From Carpediemonas membranifera (taxonomy: Eukaryota > Fornicata), in contig JAHDYR010000069.1 of assembly GCA_019828565.1 (NCBI GenBank), positions 1 to 64,000 on the forward strand: 64,000 nt of DNA, given 5' to 3'. Shown here piece after piece: positions 51,703 through 61,417 of this stretch (the first letter of the stretch is position 1; each line of letters opens with the position of its first letter). The notes under the pieces are model-generated. The model saw nothing but the letters and a program-made list of their open reading frames with translations. It made no database searches and was not told the DNA's origin. A program made the translations under genes and the position numbers.

Positions 51703-54375
51703 ATGAACGCGGCGTGGAGGGAGTGGCAGAGGTTGGGAGCATCACAACGGGTGATCAACTGGTTACGATACGGGGTCGAGATCCGTCTGAGAAGTCAACC
51801 ACCAGCACCAAGGCAACAGCCGACAGTCGACCCATTCATTGTCCAGCAGATTCCTTCCTTGATAGAGACAGGCGTCATAGAGCAAGTGAATCCCTCTTCC
51901 CTGCGACACACCGCCTCGCTGTTTACTGTGCCGAAGGGCGAGTCGAAGAGGATCATTCACAACCTCACGATACTGAACGACTGCTCGGCAGAGCGCTCAT
52001 CCTTCCGGCTCTACGGTCTGCGCAGAGCTCTCTCCCTTCTCCAGAGGGGCGACTGGATGGTCAAGTTCGACCTCAAGTCCGGGTACCATCAAGTACCAGT
52101 ACGGAAGGAGGACCGCAAGCTGCTAGGAGTCTATCTTCCAGACGGACGAGCGTTTCAGTACAGAGTGCTAGGCTTCGGCTGGCGCGCATCGCCGTTCGTG
52201 TTTCAGACGATCACCAACCAACTCGCCAAGATACTAGCCCTTCGGACGGGTCTTACCATCGTTGTCTACCTCGACGACTTCCTCTTATTTCACCGCGACC
52301 GAGAAATCCTGAGGAGGGCGGTGCCGCGCATCAGGCGGACTCTAGCCGACCTCTGTGTCCTCACCTCAGAGGAGAAGTCAGAATGGGCACCGACTCAGTC
52401 ATTGGTCTATCTGGGGCTCGTGATAGACTCCGCGAGTTTTACAATACGCCTCCCGGCGGACAAGGCCAAACGTTACTCCTCTCACATTCATCAGGCTCTG
52501 GCAGGCAAGACCATCGATCAGGAGACTTGGGCCAAGATCCTCGGGAGACTGACTTACTTCGCTACAACCGCCCACGGGGCTTTCCTCCGGCTGAGACACC
52601 TTCAACAGGACCCACTCTCCAAGGAGCTACTGCAAGAGTGGCTGCTACTGCTAAGAGAGCGCCCAGTCCGAGACATCAGAGAACTTCAGTCGCTTTGGGG
52701 CGCTCACCCCTCCTTAGACCTCGTCGTATCGACAGACGCATCTGGAGTCAAGTGGGGAGCAGCCGTGCACGGCGAGTATGGGACCTCAGCCTCGGGCACG
52801 TTCACTCCAGAACTAAGAGCAGAATCTATCAACGTGAAGGAGCTCGCGGGAATCCTACAGGGCATCCGTCTGATCGGCAGACAGAGTTCCCAACGCGAGC
52901 TATCGATCTTCTCAGACAACACATCAGCTCTGGCCTGGCTCAACAAGGCGGGGTCTACGAAGGCTCCACCTCAGGCCCTGCACATTCTAGCCCAGATCCA
53001 GAAGGAGGCGGAGGACCGGAACCTGACACTCCGTGGACTACACACTCCGGGCATCATCAACCTGGCAGCAGATCGGCTGTCCAGAGGCTTCTCACGACTC
53101 CCTTCCTCTCTGGAGTCCAGCATGGAATCTGTCCTCGCGGAGTGGGGTCCAGTCCAGACAGTCTCAGCGGACGTAGACGTAAGGCTTGGATGTCGCGTCC
53201 TCTGGGCCCCCAATTCGTCTATGGCAGCCATAGTCCAGAAGATAGCGACAGCGAGAGTTCAGACTCAGACTGGACACCCGAGGTCTTGGACCTCAGCAGT
53301 CTTTTCTCCTCTACCCAGAGGTTCAAGCGCCGGAGATGAGACTCCTCAAGAGTTGGACGTCCTGGAAACTCCGTCTCTCCGTCCCGGCTTCGAGCTCAGA
53401 TCTGGCCCACCTACTTCACCTACAGGACAGAGGACGCCTACGGTTCAATGTGATGGCGTTCAGGACGTTTTCCACAGAGTCCTCAGGTCGGACAGAGTGA
53501 TTCACCTTAATCACGCGTCTGCTCGGACGGTGGCCGGCTGGGTGGCCAGGTTCGAAGGCTCTCGCGATCGCAGCCTGTCGGATCGAGACCAGCTTGTAGC
53601 CTTCCTCAAGGACGAAGGCTCCTTCTGCGGGCCATCGAACGTGGCGAGGAAGGGCTACTGGATTGTTCAGCTACAGGAGTTCCTCAAAGACTGGCATCCG
53701 CCCGCCAACTCCAAGTACATCGTTAAGCAGGCGGCTAAGGGCGCCAGCACGGCGGGAACTACCGGCGGCTCGCGCGCCATCACCAAGGCTGAGATGATCG
53801 AGGCACTGGGGCGCCGGAGTGACGACTTTGAGTCATATCAGGCATGTCTCTTTGGGGCAGTCGCCTATCTGACGGTGTCCAGAGGCATCGAGATACTCTC
53901 CCTATGCCCGGCCGACCTGGAGCTACTCAAGAACGGCGACATTCTCCTACACATTCAGCGGACCAAGACCATCCTAACGGGAGTTAAGAAGCGCGTACCA
54001 TACGTATGGCTATCAGCCGCCTTCAACCCGGCCTTGGCACTTAGACGCTGGGTCGAGGGCACACACTACCTGGCTGATGACACCCCCATCTGGCGAGTCA
54101 TAGTCAACGGGCGCCTGAGCAGAGACAAACCGCTCACAGCCGCACACCTCCGACGAGTCGTGAAGGCGTTGTTCGGTCCACGGACGGGTCTCCACAGCTT
54201 CCGTAAGGGGGCAGCGTCGGAGATGGCTCTATCAGGAGTCCCGCTGGAGGTGATCCTCTCAATGGGCACATGGAAGGACGTCACCTCCCTCCGCAGCTAT
54301 GTCGCTGACGCCATCAGAACAAACGAGGACCTCACCAGGAGGATGAACCTCAGCCTTCTCGGGCCCCACTTTTAA
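51703..54375 (+). CDS. D5 Pol: reverse transcriptase-RNase H-tyrosine recombinase
   Basis: 890 residues, one uninterrupted frame. RT (about 1-250): RIIHNLTILNDCSAERSSF, KFDLKSGYHQVPV, LGFGWRASPFVFQ and catalytic VVYLDDFLLFH. RNase H (about 335-470): VVSTDASGVKWGAAV, SINVKELAGIL, IFSDNTSALAWLN and HTPGIINLAADRLSRG. YR (about 580-885): Arg in LTVSRGIEILSL, HSFRKGAASEMALSGVPLEV and the Tyr in SLRSYVADAIRTN. The overlapping YR leader motif seen in D1 and D4 (DSDWTPEVLDLSS) is present here in another frame near 53265-53300, while the YR itself is fused in frame to RNase H. The only element here that looks capable of making all its enzymes. Confidence 0.92.
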   Translation: MNAAWREWQRLGASQRVINWLRYGVEIRLRSQPPAPRQQPTVDPFIVQQIPSLIETGVIEQVNPSSLRHTASLFTVPKGESKRIIHNLTILNDCSAERSSFRLYGLRRALSLLQRGDWMVKFDLKSGYHQVPVRKEDRKLLGVYLPDGRAFQYRVLGFGWRASPFVFQTITNQLAKILALRTGLTIVVYLDDFLLFHRDREILRRAVPRIRRTLADLCVLTSEEKSEWAPTQSLVYLGLVIDSASFTIRLPADKAKRYSSHIHQALAGKTIDQETWAKILGRLTYFATTAHGAFLRLRHLQQDPLSKELLQEWLLLLRERPVRDIRELQSLWGAHPSLDLVVSTDASGVKWGAAVHGEYGTSASGTFTPELRAESINVKELAGILQGIRLIGRQSSQRELSIFSDNTSALAWLNKAGSTKAPPQALHILAQIQKEAEDRNLTLRGLHTPGIINLAADRLSRGFSRLPSSLESSMESVLAEWGPVQTVSADVDVRLGCRVLWAPNSSMAAIVQKIATARVQTQTGHPRSWTSAVFSPLPRGSSAGDETPQELDVLETPSLRPGFELRSGPPTSPTGQRTPTVQCDGVQDVFHRVLRSDRVIHLNHASARTVAGWVARFEGSRDRSLSDRDQLVAFLKDEGSFCGPSNVARKGYWIVQLQEFLKDWHPPANSKYIVKQAAKGASTAGTTGGSRAITKAEMIEALGRRSDDFESYQACLFGAVAYLTVSRGIEILSLCPADLELLKNGDILLHIQRTKTILTGVKKRVPYVWLSAAFNPALALRRWVEGTHYLADDTPIWRVIVNGRLSRDKPLTAAHLRRVVKALFGPRTGLHSFRKGAASEMALSGVPLEVILSMGTWKDVTSLRSYVADAIRTNEDLTRRMNLSLLGPHF

Positions 54376-54609
54376 CCACCCCCTCCATTAAACATCCGCG
54401 TTCGAGGGGAACGGCCGAGGCGAGACGGACTCGCCGGCCTGGATTCATCATTAATTCTTAACTCTGGTCGAGGCGAGATAGACTCGCCGGCCCAAAGCTT
54501 TAGTCCCACAGGGACGTCTTGCGGGATTGTCCCATTTTGGTTGGATTTAAGAGGAGGGCTCTCTGTTATAGAGCCACACTTTGTGGATAGGTGGCTAGCC
54601 TAGTCTAGC
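54376..54609 (+). repeat. D5 3' non-coding region with duplicated hairpin
   Basis: Two copies of a hairpin-forming segment (CGAGGCGAGACGGACTCGCC near 54418 and CGAGGCGAGATAGACTCGCC near 54471) lie 53 bp apart, and a third stem GGCTCT/AGAGCC is near 54558-54578. No A2 copy of the D5 leader is recognised, so the terminal repeats differ from those of D1. Confidence 0.6.
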
Positions 54610-54636
54610 ACAGCTAGCTGAAAAGAAGAAAAGATA

Positions 54637-54708
54637 TGGATGAGTGGGGATTTGAACCCCAGGCCTTCAGCATGCGAAGCAGACGCTCTACCACTGAGCT
54701 ACACACCC
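54637..54708 (-). tRNA. tRNA-Ala (anticodon CGC)
   Basis: 72 nt. Acceptor GGGTGTG with CTCATCC (one T-T mismatch and one GU); D-arm GCTC/GAGC; anticodon stem TCTGC/GCTGA with one T-T mismatch and loop TTCGCAT, anticodon CGC (reads GCG, Ala); T-arm TGGGG/CCCCA with loop TTCAAAT; discriminator A. The two stem mismatches suggest mild decay. D5 ends 27 bp beyond its 3' end; D6 ends about 72 bp upstream of its 5' end. Confidence 0.82.
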
Positions 54709-54992
54709 GCGGACCGCTTTTCATTTTTAGTGCGGTGATGCCAGGAATATGTTTCCTGACCTAAAGTCTGACCCAGCAGACGCCTAGGCTGACTAGCCAA
54801 ACCTGAACGGGGCCTTCCCGGACGCCGCCGAGAGACCATATTACTTTAACATACGTGGCTTCACGCCATCCAGCGGAGCTCTGATGTCTGCTGGGGTTTG
54901 CCTCTCCATGGGGCAGGCTCTGCGGCCTTGTCGCGTGTGGGTCCGACTTGCCCTCCTGGGCGTAGCTCTCCGTGGGCCGGTCGGGCGACGGA

Positions 54993-55870
54993 TCATGTGG
55001 TCGTCTGCGTGACTAGTGACCTCATGTTCTCTGTGATGGCCTCCCTGTCGACTAATGTGTAGGGTATGGACGTCAGGGCTGTGGACTCGATCCGTATTGT
55101 GTCCTCGATGTAGTGGATTAGCGATTTTGTCGAGGCCCACGTCCCTAATGCTGCAACTACTGGGACCGGCACCCCTGCAAGCATGAGGTCGGCCGCTCCT
55201 CCTCTGCGTAGGCCATGCGGGGTCCACCCGAGCAGGCTGCTGACGTTGGTGAGTACATCCTTGCCCCACAGCCGCTGCGACCTGGCACGGGCCCTGAGAC
55301 GTATGTATAGCCAGAGTGCGGGGGAGAGAGGGTGGCCTTGGACTTCCGGGACCCGCTTGTGGACGTTTGTACGACCGGTCTTGGTGCGTTTGATGGTGAT
55401 CACCAGACCACAGCTGTCGGTCCGGATGTCCTGAGGTGACAGCGCCGCGATCTCTCCTGGCCTTGAAACAGTTGAGTGGCACACCAAGGCAAAGGCTATT
55501 GCCTCCACCCATGACGTGCTGGACCTGTCCGTAGAGTCCGCGTCTACGACCACGCGAGCGATGTCCCTCAGCCTGAATGCCTGCGCAGGTCCGCGTAGGC
55601 GGCCACTGGCCTCCTTAGCGACCGCGAAGACCTCTTGTTGAGCGTACTCTGGGAGCTCGAGGCCGATCGTGTGGCCATAGCGCTTGATCGCTCGGAACTT
55701 GGCCTCCAGCGAGGCCTTTCCGTTTGTTTGCGCCTACTGTACAGCCCACTGCCGGCATTCCGCCTCTGTCGGTGCTATTGATGTTGACTGGACGAAGTGG
55801 GCGATGTTCCCTGCAATTGCTCGACGATAGCGGGTTGAAAGGAGCAACAGCGCCTTGTGTTCCATTACTG
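54993..55870 (-). pseudogene. D6 tyrosine recombinase (in-frame TAG)
   Basis: The N-terminal part (ALLLLSTRYRRAIAGNIAHF) overlaps the RT end in another frame. A TAG at 55734-55736 interrupts it after ECRQWAVQ; the same frame then continues through VCHSTVSRPGEIAALSPQDI, the HGLRRGGAADLML box and the Tyr in SLIHYIEDTIRIE. The catalytic Arg, His-x-x-Arg and Tyr are all present. Sequence is distinct from D1, D4 and D5 (HGLRRGG in place of HSFRKGA). Confidence 0.8.
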
Positions 55871-57421
55871 TGTGGAAAAGGTCGTCTCCGTCGGAATAAA
55901 GAGTGCTAACAAGCGGACGTTGTTGTTTGCCTTGAGTCTTTGCAGTTCTGAGTCGACGAACTCCGATGCGGGAAGTGTGAACCTCTTGCGGTGTGTCGCT
56001 AGTCGCTTGAGCCCACTCACGGCCGGGCTCCATATGTCCGGTATAACGAGTGTGGCGGCTGATCGAACGGCGTGTGGGTCTATGCAGCTCTCTCTGGACG
56101 TGATCTGCAGTAGCTTGGCGTATACTGGAGCCAGCATAGCCCATGGTGGCGCCAGGAAGACTCGCTTTCCTGTCCAGTCGGTCTGCAGTCCTTGGTCTGA
56201 GTAACCTAGGCTCGACGCGACGAAGCCTGGAAGCAGAAGCTTCTTCTCGGAGTGGCCCGACACGTCCACCTCCGAGGGTCCCCACAGGCTCTGGATCTTC
56301 TCTAATACTGCTCTTGGTGTCCGCCATTGGGTCTTCGCGAATCTGGAAAGAGCGTCTGATGTGACGTTCAGATGCCCTTGCAGGTGGGACGCTCGGACAG
56401 AGAGCCCTCTGGAGGCCAGCTTGCTCCATAGCCTCTGTATTGTCTCGTTTACCTGCGTGGGAGCCCTGGTCGACGACTGCTTGTTGATCCAGGACTTCGT
56501 GGCGACATTGTCGGTGAATATGTGGACTTCCGCGTCGCATAGGTCTGTGGAGAGTACCCACTCCAGCGCCCTTGCTGCTGCTAGGAACTCTAGCGCCGTG
56601 ATATGCGGGCCATGGGGCGCTGGTTGTGCGACGGAGTGAACTCTGCCGCTCGGGAGGCGGATCGTGGCTCCTAGGCCCTTTGTTGACGCGTCGGAGGTGA
56701 TGCACACCTCGATCCGCGTCGCGAGGCCCCATATGGCAATCAAGTCCCTGAATGGACGGGCTGGCGGGTTCTGCAAGAACTGGGCCCACATCTGGCCGGC
56801 TGTCCTGACCTCCCGTGGTAGGTTTGTGGTCCCCTCCACCCTCAGGGCCTGTAGCGGCCGCAGCCAGGCCCTGCCTGTTGGGAATGCTATGGCTGCGTAG
56901 GAGAGATACCCTAGGAGCTTCTCCCACTGGGTTCTGTCGACCCTTCCAGCGTGGAGTACGTCCTTGAGGGCCTTGAGGTACTTCGCGGCCTTCTCCCGGC
57001 CCAGGCTGAGCGTTCTTGCTCTGAAGTCGAAGGTGAGTCCTAGGAATGTGGTGGTCCACGCTGGGGTGAGCTGTGACTTGCTCTCGTTGATGAGTAGTCC
57101 GAGGGAGTTCATGTCTGCGATGATCTGTCGTCCAACCTTCAGTAGGTGCTCCTTTGTGCCCAGCACCAGCCAGTCGTCCAGATAAATCACCAGACGAACG
57201 CGGTATCTCTTTCCTATGATGGCTGCCGCGTCCAGCATGATCGTCTGGAAGAACCACGGAGCAGGGGCCCAACCGAAGGGCAGGACGGCGAAATTGAATA
57301 CTTGTCCGTCTACTACTGCGCCCAGTAGCTTCTGGTCGCTCTATCGGACCGGTATTTGGTAATAGCCCTATTGAAGATCCAGGCGAATGCACGCATCGTC
57401 TGGTGCGGCAATGGTCACCGC
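55865..57421 (-). pseudogene. D6 reverse transcriptase-RNase H, distal part (two in-frame TAGs)
   Basis: Following the LTR insertion the frame reads CIRLDLQ, a TAG, GYYQIPVR, a second TAG, then SDQKLLGAVVDG, the palm motif with LVIYLDDWLVLG, and RNase H (CITSDASTKGLGATI, ITALEFLAAA, IFTDNVATKSWIN, HLQGHLNVTSDALSRF). The C-terminal end VRLLALFIPTETTFSTQ overlaps the YR frame. Apart from the two TAG codons near 57344-57376 the frame is intact. Confidence 0.82.
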
Positions 57422-57548
57422 TGTCGTGGATCTTTAGATCCATGCATATATTTATTCCTGATCTGATTACGATCTGGTCTTGATTTGTCTTTTGTTGTTA
57501 AACACTTCGCATTGTTCGTTGTTGTTCTACCCCCGCGCGCCTACAACA
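57422..57548 (+). repeat. 5' LTR
   Basis: 127 bp, begins TGTCGTGGATCTTTAGATCC and ends CGCCTACAACA (TG...CA). Appears identical to the 3' LTR. It contains TGCATATATTTATTC, a possible promoter TATA region. Confidence 0.95.
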
Positions 57549-57560
57549 GTAATATTACTG

Positions 57561-58109
57561 ATGAACATTGAGCAACTAACGAATTATTTCGCCCCATACC
57601 TGTCGTCCACTAAGGCAAAGGGCTGGTACTCCTTCAGAGAAAGCTACTACCTTTACGCCGTTCGAGCACGCGATCCTGCGCCGATATACGAGTGCGTTGC
57701 ACGCACTGTGCTTGAGACTTTCGCCCTTGAAAGTGAAGACGTTCGACGCTTGATGCGTTACGTAGCCCTCCGACGCCAACGCCCTCAGGCCCAGCCTCGA
57801 GATCCACTTCTCTTTCTTCCGCCTCCGGCAGAAGAACAAGCTCTCGACGACGACAGCTCCAGTGATTCTTCATCCTCCGCCTCTTCCTCTTCCTCCTCCG
57901 AAGCTCCTGACCACGTCTCCATCGACTCTATCTTCTCCCACGAGTCCGACATGAACGATCCGACGATGCTTTACGCTTCAGCCCAGCATCTCAACAAGTT
58001 CTTTATTGACGCCGTCAACCGTATCTTCAAGCCCCGTGACAAGCAGAGTGCCCTCGATCGCTTCAACGATATAAGCTTTTCGAAGGCCGCGAGCTATACG
58101 AGAACATGA
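57561..58109 (+). CDS. LTR element Gag (N-terminal part)
   Basis: Starts MNIEQLTNYFAPYLSSTKAK 12 bp after the 5' LTR. 182 residues with an acidic/Ser stretch (DDDSSSDSSSSASSSS). It ends at a TGA overlapping the ATG of the next frame. The next frame read upstream of its ATG encodes LFEGRELYENMMHYC, which looks like the natural Gag continuation; one extra T in the TTTT near 58077-58080 would join them. Gag-Pol was probably one frame. Confidence 0.82.
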   Translation: MNIEQLTNYFAPYLSSTKAKGWYSFRESYYLYAVRARDPAPIYECVARTVLETFALESEDVRRLMRYVALRRQRPQAQPRDPLLFLPPPAEEQALDDDSSSDSSSSASSSSSSEAPDHVSIDSIFSHESDMNDPTMLYASAQHLNKFFIDAVNRIFKPRDKQSALDRFNDISFSKAASYTRT

Positions 58110-61100
58110 TGCACTACTGTCTGCTGTACCGCCGTACCCTGCAAAACTGCTGTGACGTTCGCCCCAAGGAGTCTCATCTGGTAACCAAATTCCTATCGAA
58201 CATCAGCGACGCCCGTCTGCGCCAAAGGTGCAAGACCGAGGCCGACAAGCGCACTCTGCGCAAGACGATGCAGCTCTCCCTCACACAGGCCAAGGAGCAG
58301 GAACGCGTTCGGTACGAGACCAAGGCAGAAGCTGAATTAAAAGATCAGCCCTGCCTTGAGTTGACTGAAGATTACCTGGACGCTATTGATGAAGCCCATT
58401 CGTGCACCGATGTGCGTGATCGACCAATCTACCCAATTCACCTTGGGGACCACAAGGTCATGGCACTATACGACACTGGAGCCACCGCGAATTTCCTCAG
58501 CCTAGCCCTCGCGAAGTCAATCGGTGTCACGCTCAATCCAGAGCGCCATCGTATCAGGCTAGCCACCGGACAGATTGTTGTGTGCACCCATATCGCGCAA
58601 CTCTCAGTCCACTTTCCCTCCGTGACAGGCCACGACCTGACAGCCGATATCAAGTTTATCATCCTCCCAAACCTTGATTTCGACGCCGTCATTGGCTTCC
58701 CCACGTTACGGAACACAGGCCTTTTCGAGATCCCAGAGGTCTCCGACATCTCCATCCTGGATGACGAGGAGGACATGGAACTGGACGCCATGGCGGAAGA
58801 ACCCGATGAGCCGCGGATCGAACTATTTAGAGAAGAGATCCAAAGGCTACTGAAGAAGTACGACGTCACCGGCGACATTTCGTCCCCATCTCTCCTAGAT
58901 CCCTTCACCATACGCACCAAGGATGCCCAAGTCATCAAACGTTATCCATACAGATACTCCGACTCCGTGATGAAAGAGATTCATCGTCAAACAGACACCC
59001 TAGAGTCTCTACGAGTCCTGGAGCCGTCTGACTCCCCATACAACAACCCTATTGTCATGGCTGGCAAACGCAACGGTGAAGCCAGGATGTGTCTGGACTT
59101 TCGGGAGCTCAACAAGGTCACCCTGGACCTTATACATCCCCTACCATTGATCGATGACCTCGTGTCTCATCTCGAGGGCATGCAGTTTTTTGCTGCCTTG
59201 GACCTCACAAAAGCATTTCACCAGGTTGAGATTGACCCCCATTCTAGGCCTCTCACAGCTTTTACAGCTGGAAAGAAAAAGCCGCAATACTGCCGTATGC
59301 CCTTTGGGCTGAAAAACGCGCCTATTCACATGCAGCGGGCTCTTGAGAAGGCTATGGGCGGTGCACTCCACACTAAGTGCTTGGTCTACATCGATGATAT
59401 AGTAGTTTTCGGCCGATCCAAAGAGGAATACCTCGCAAACCTTCAAGATGTGCTGTCTCGCCTTTCCAGGCATGGCCTGAAGCTCAATCTAGCGAAGTCT
59501 GTGTTCTCCGCCACGGAGATAGACTATCTGGGCTGGCACATTGACGCACACGGTAAGCGGGTCTCCTCTGATCGCCTCGACGCCATTAAGGCCCTACGCC
59601 CCGCGACATCTCTCACTGGTCTCCGCGCCCTCATTGGTCTAGCTAACTACTTCTGCGCTCTCCTACCCGACTACGCAACGAGGATGGAACCCCTTATCTC
59701 ACTCACGAGGGCATCCAAGTTTGACTGGGGACAGGAGCAGGACGCTGCCTTAACCTGGATCAAGGACCGCCTCTTGAACGAGGAAGTCCTAGTCCACCCA
59801 CGTCCCGGAGAGGCACTGCATTTATTTACAGACGCTTCTGACGTCGGGATAGGCGGTGTGCTGACCAACTCCGAGGGAAACCCCGTCGCATATTTTGCCA
59901 AGACTCTCTCGTCGACACAAAGACGATGGAGCACTATCGAGAAAGAGTGCTTCGCAATATTCCACGGCATTACGAAGCTTAGGCGCTACCTAGCCGGCAG
60001 AGTGTTTGAAATCCACACGGACCACCGCGATTTGACTTACATGCACCACAGTATCAACGCGAAGGTCATGCGCTGGGCCATGGCACTCTCCGAGTACGAC
60101 TACAGCATCAGCCACGTCGCTGGGGTCGATAACGGCGCTGCCGACGCTCTCTCTCGACTATTCACTTTGGACGACGTCCCTGACGAACGTTTCACCACCT
60201 TCCAAGCTCACCACAATGGCTCAGTAGGCCATCTTGGCCGTGACGCCACCTGCCGGAAAATCGCTCAAGCCGGTCTCTCATGGCCCGGCATGAAGTCCGA
60301 CGTCCGTCGGTTCATTGGCGAATGCCCGGTTTGCCAGCTGGTGCGCTCTAAGCGATCCACTATCCCGTCGGAACGCCACTCTCTCATGGGGAGCTATCCC
60401 TTTGAAGTGGTCCAGGCTGACTCGATCGGCCCCATGGACGTCCCCGGGTGCCACTCTTACGGCCTTGTCGTGGTGGACACCTTCTCCCGTTTGACACAGG
60501 TTTATCCCACCACCGATACAACCTCATCCGAGGCTATCCGCGTCCTGTCGTCTTGGAGACAACACTACGGCACCCCTGCCACTCTGATCACTGATGGAGC
60601 CTCGCAGTTCTGTTCTGAGGAGTTCAAGTCCTTCTGCAACCAGTCTAGCATTATTCACAAGGTCGGGACACCCTACCACCCAGCTGGGCAAGGATCCGTA
60701 GAAAGGCAGAATGAGGAGGTTAAGCGCCACCTGCGCGCATATCTCTTGGAGAATGATGGTACGTGGGAGGAGGGTGTGAACCAAATCACATCAATTATCA
60801 ACAACGCCCCTCTCAGCACGTCTCAGCTATCGCCGAACCAGGTTTTATTTGGGAAGGAAGTACCGATACCTGCAGGCTCTCTCTCCATGGAGCTCTTCTA
60901 CTCCACACTCCAGGCTTTGAGGTCCGAACAGCTCAAAATGACCTCCCGGCAATCCCCCACAGCAACGCACGCAGCGGAGCACCTCGTGGGTCAGGGCGTG
61001 ATAGTTCGCAGGAACACTACCGGCCACGTGATCACACGCGGTCCTTGTCGGATCATCCGCAAGACCGAGCGGCCGAATGTGTACATTGTTCGTGACTTCA

Positions 61101-61240
61101 CGCTCAACAAGGACTTCGAAGCTCATGCTGACTCGCTAACTCACTTCAGGGGCACCTACACCGACAAAGAGCTTGCCGACTGGGCCGCCCGTCACCAAGG
61201 TGAGTACCTAGTCCGGTCCATCCTTGCTCACCGGGTCTGA
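58106..61240 (+). CDS. LTR element Pol: protease-RT-RNase H-integrase
   Basis: 1044 residues. The first ~80 residues are probably the end of Gag. Protease: MALYDTGATANFL. RT: MCLDFRELNKVTLD, FFAALDLTKAFHQVEI, MPFGLKNAPIHMQRAL and catalytic VYIDDIVVFGR. RNase H: LFTDASDVGIGGVL, STIEKECFAIFHG, IHTDHRDLTY and ISHVAGVDNGAADALSRL. Integrase: an HHCC zinc region ending CPVCQ, then QADSIGP, LITDGASQF and SVERQNEE with 35 residues between the last Asp and the Glu (DD35E). It ends at TGA 61238-61240 in the middle of a chromodomain. Confidence 0.93.
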   Translation: MMHYCLLYRRTLQNCCDVRPKESHLVTKFLSNISDARLRQRCKTEADKRTLRKTMQLSLTQAKEQERVRYETKAEAELKDQPCLELTEDYLDAIDEAHSCTDVRDRPIYPIHLGDHKVMALYDTGATANFLSLALAKSIGVTLNPERHRIRLATGQIVVCTHIAQLSVHFPSVTGHDLTADIKFIILPNLDFDAVIGFPTLRNTGLFEIPEVSDISILDDEEDMELDAMAEEPDEPRIELFREEIQRLLKKYDVTGDISSPSLLDPFTIRTKDAQVIKRYPYRYSDSVMKEIHRQTDTLESLRVLEPSDSPYNNPIVMAGKRNGEARMCLDFRELNKVTLDLIHPLPLIDDLVSHLEGMQFFAALDLTKAFHQVEIDPHSRPLTAFTAGKKKPQYCRMPFGLKNAPIHMQRALEKAMGGALHTKCLVYIDDIVVFGRSKEEYLANLQDVLSRLSRHGLKLNLAKSVFSATEIDYLGWHIDAHGKRVSSDRLDAIKALRPATSLTGLRALIGLANYFCALLPDYATRMEPLISLTRASKFDWGQEQDAALTWIKDRLLNEEVLVHPRPGEALHLFTDASDVGIGGVLTNSEGNPVAYFAKTLSSTQRRWSTIEKECFAIFHGITKLRRYLAGRVFEIHTDHRDLTYMHHSINAKVMRWAMALSEYDYSISHVAGVDNGAADALSRLFTLDDVPDERFTTFQAHHNGSVGHLGRDATCRKIAQAGLSWPGMKSDVRRFIGECPVCQLVRSKRSTIPSERHSLMGSYPFEVVQADSIGPMDVPGCHSYGLVVVDTFSRLTQVYPTTDTTSSEAIRVLSSWRQHYGTPATLITDGASQFCSEEFKSFCNQSSIIHKVGTPYHPAGQGSVERQNEEVKRHLRAYLLENDGTWEEGVNQITSIINNAPLSTSQLSPNQVLFGKEVPIPAGSLSMELFYSTLQALRSEQLKMTSRQSPTATHAAEHLVGQGVIVRRNTTGHVITRGPCRIIRKTERPNVYIVRDFTLNKDFEAHADSLTHFRGTYTDKELADWAARHQGEYLVRSILAHRV

Positions 61241-61417
61241 GCTGGACGGCTGCAACTGTCCGTCGCGTATGAGGGGTACGATGACGCCGACTCCACATGG
61301 AACGAGTTCGATAAGTCTATGGATCAGCTCGAGGCGTTCGACGCGTACCTTGCCGCTCACCCCAGGCTCAAGAAGAACTTAAGACGGTACAAGTGGTGGC
61401 TTAAGCCATCATCATAG
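61241..61417 (+). CDS. Chromodomain continuation of Pol beyond an in-frame TGA
   Basis: Directly after the TGA the same frame stays open for 58 codons to a TAG (61415-61417). EYLVRSILAHRV before the stop and LQLSVAYEGYDDADSTWNEF after it together form the beta-strand and GYDDADSTW signature of a chromodomain, which in chromoviruses directs integration to marked chromatin. Either a nonsense mutation or translational readthrough. Confidence 0.75.
   Translation, partial: AGRLQLSVAYEGYDDADSTWNEFDKSMDQLEAFDAYLAAHPRLKKNLRRYKWWLKPSS

Larger units (their letters stand above)
51121..54609 (+). mobile_element. D5: nearly intact YR retrotransposon
   Basis: Gag followed by a single long RT-RNase H-YR frame. 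The 3' end GGTGGCTAGCCTAGTCTAGC (ends 54609) is identical to the D4 3' end and lies 27 bp from the 3' end of tRNA-Ala, which is on the opposite strand. The 5' boundary is approximate; the 85 bp before gag contain GTGCACTTTAGG, like the box in the unit at 50.39 kb. Confidence 0.82.

Noticed and set aside
58060-58109. Programmed -1 frameshift between Gag and Pol of the LTR element
   Set aside because: No canonical slippery heptamer is seen; one missing T in a TTTT run explains the break, in line with many other homopolymer breaks here.
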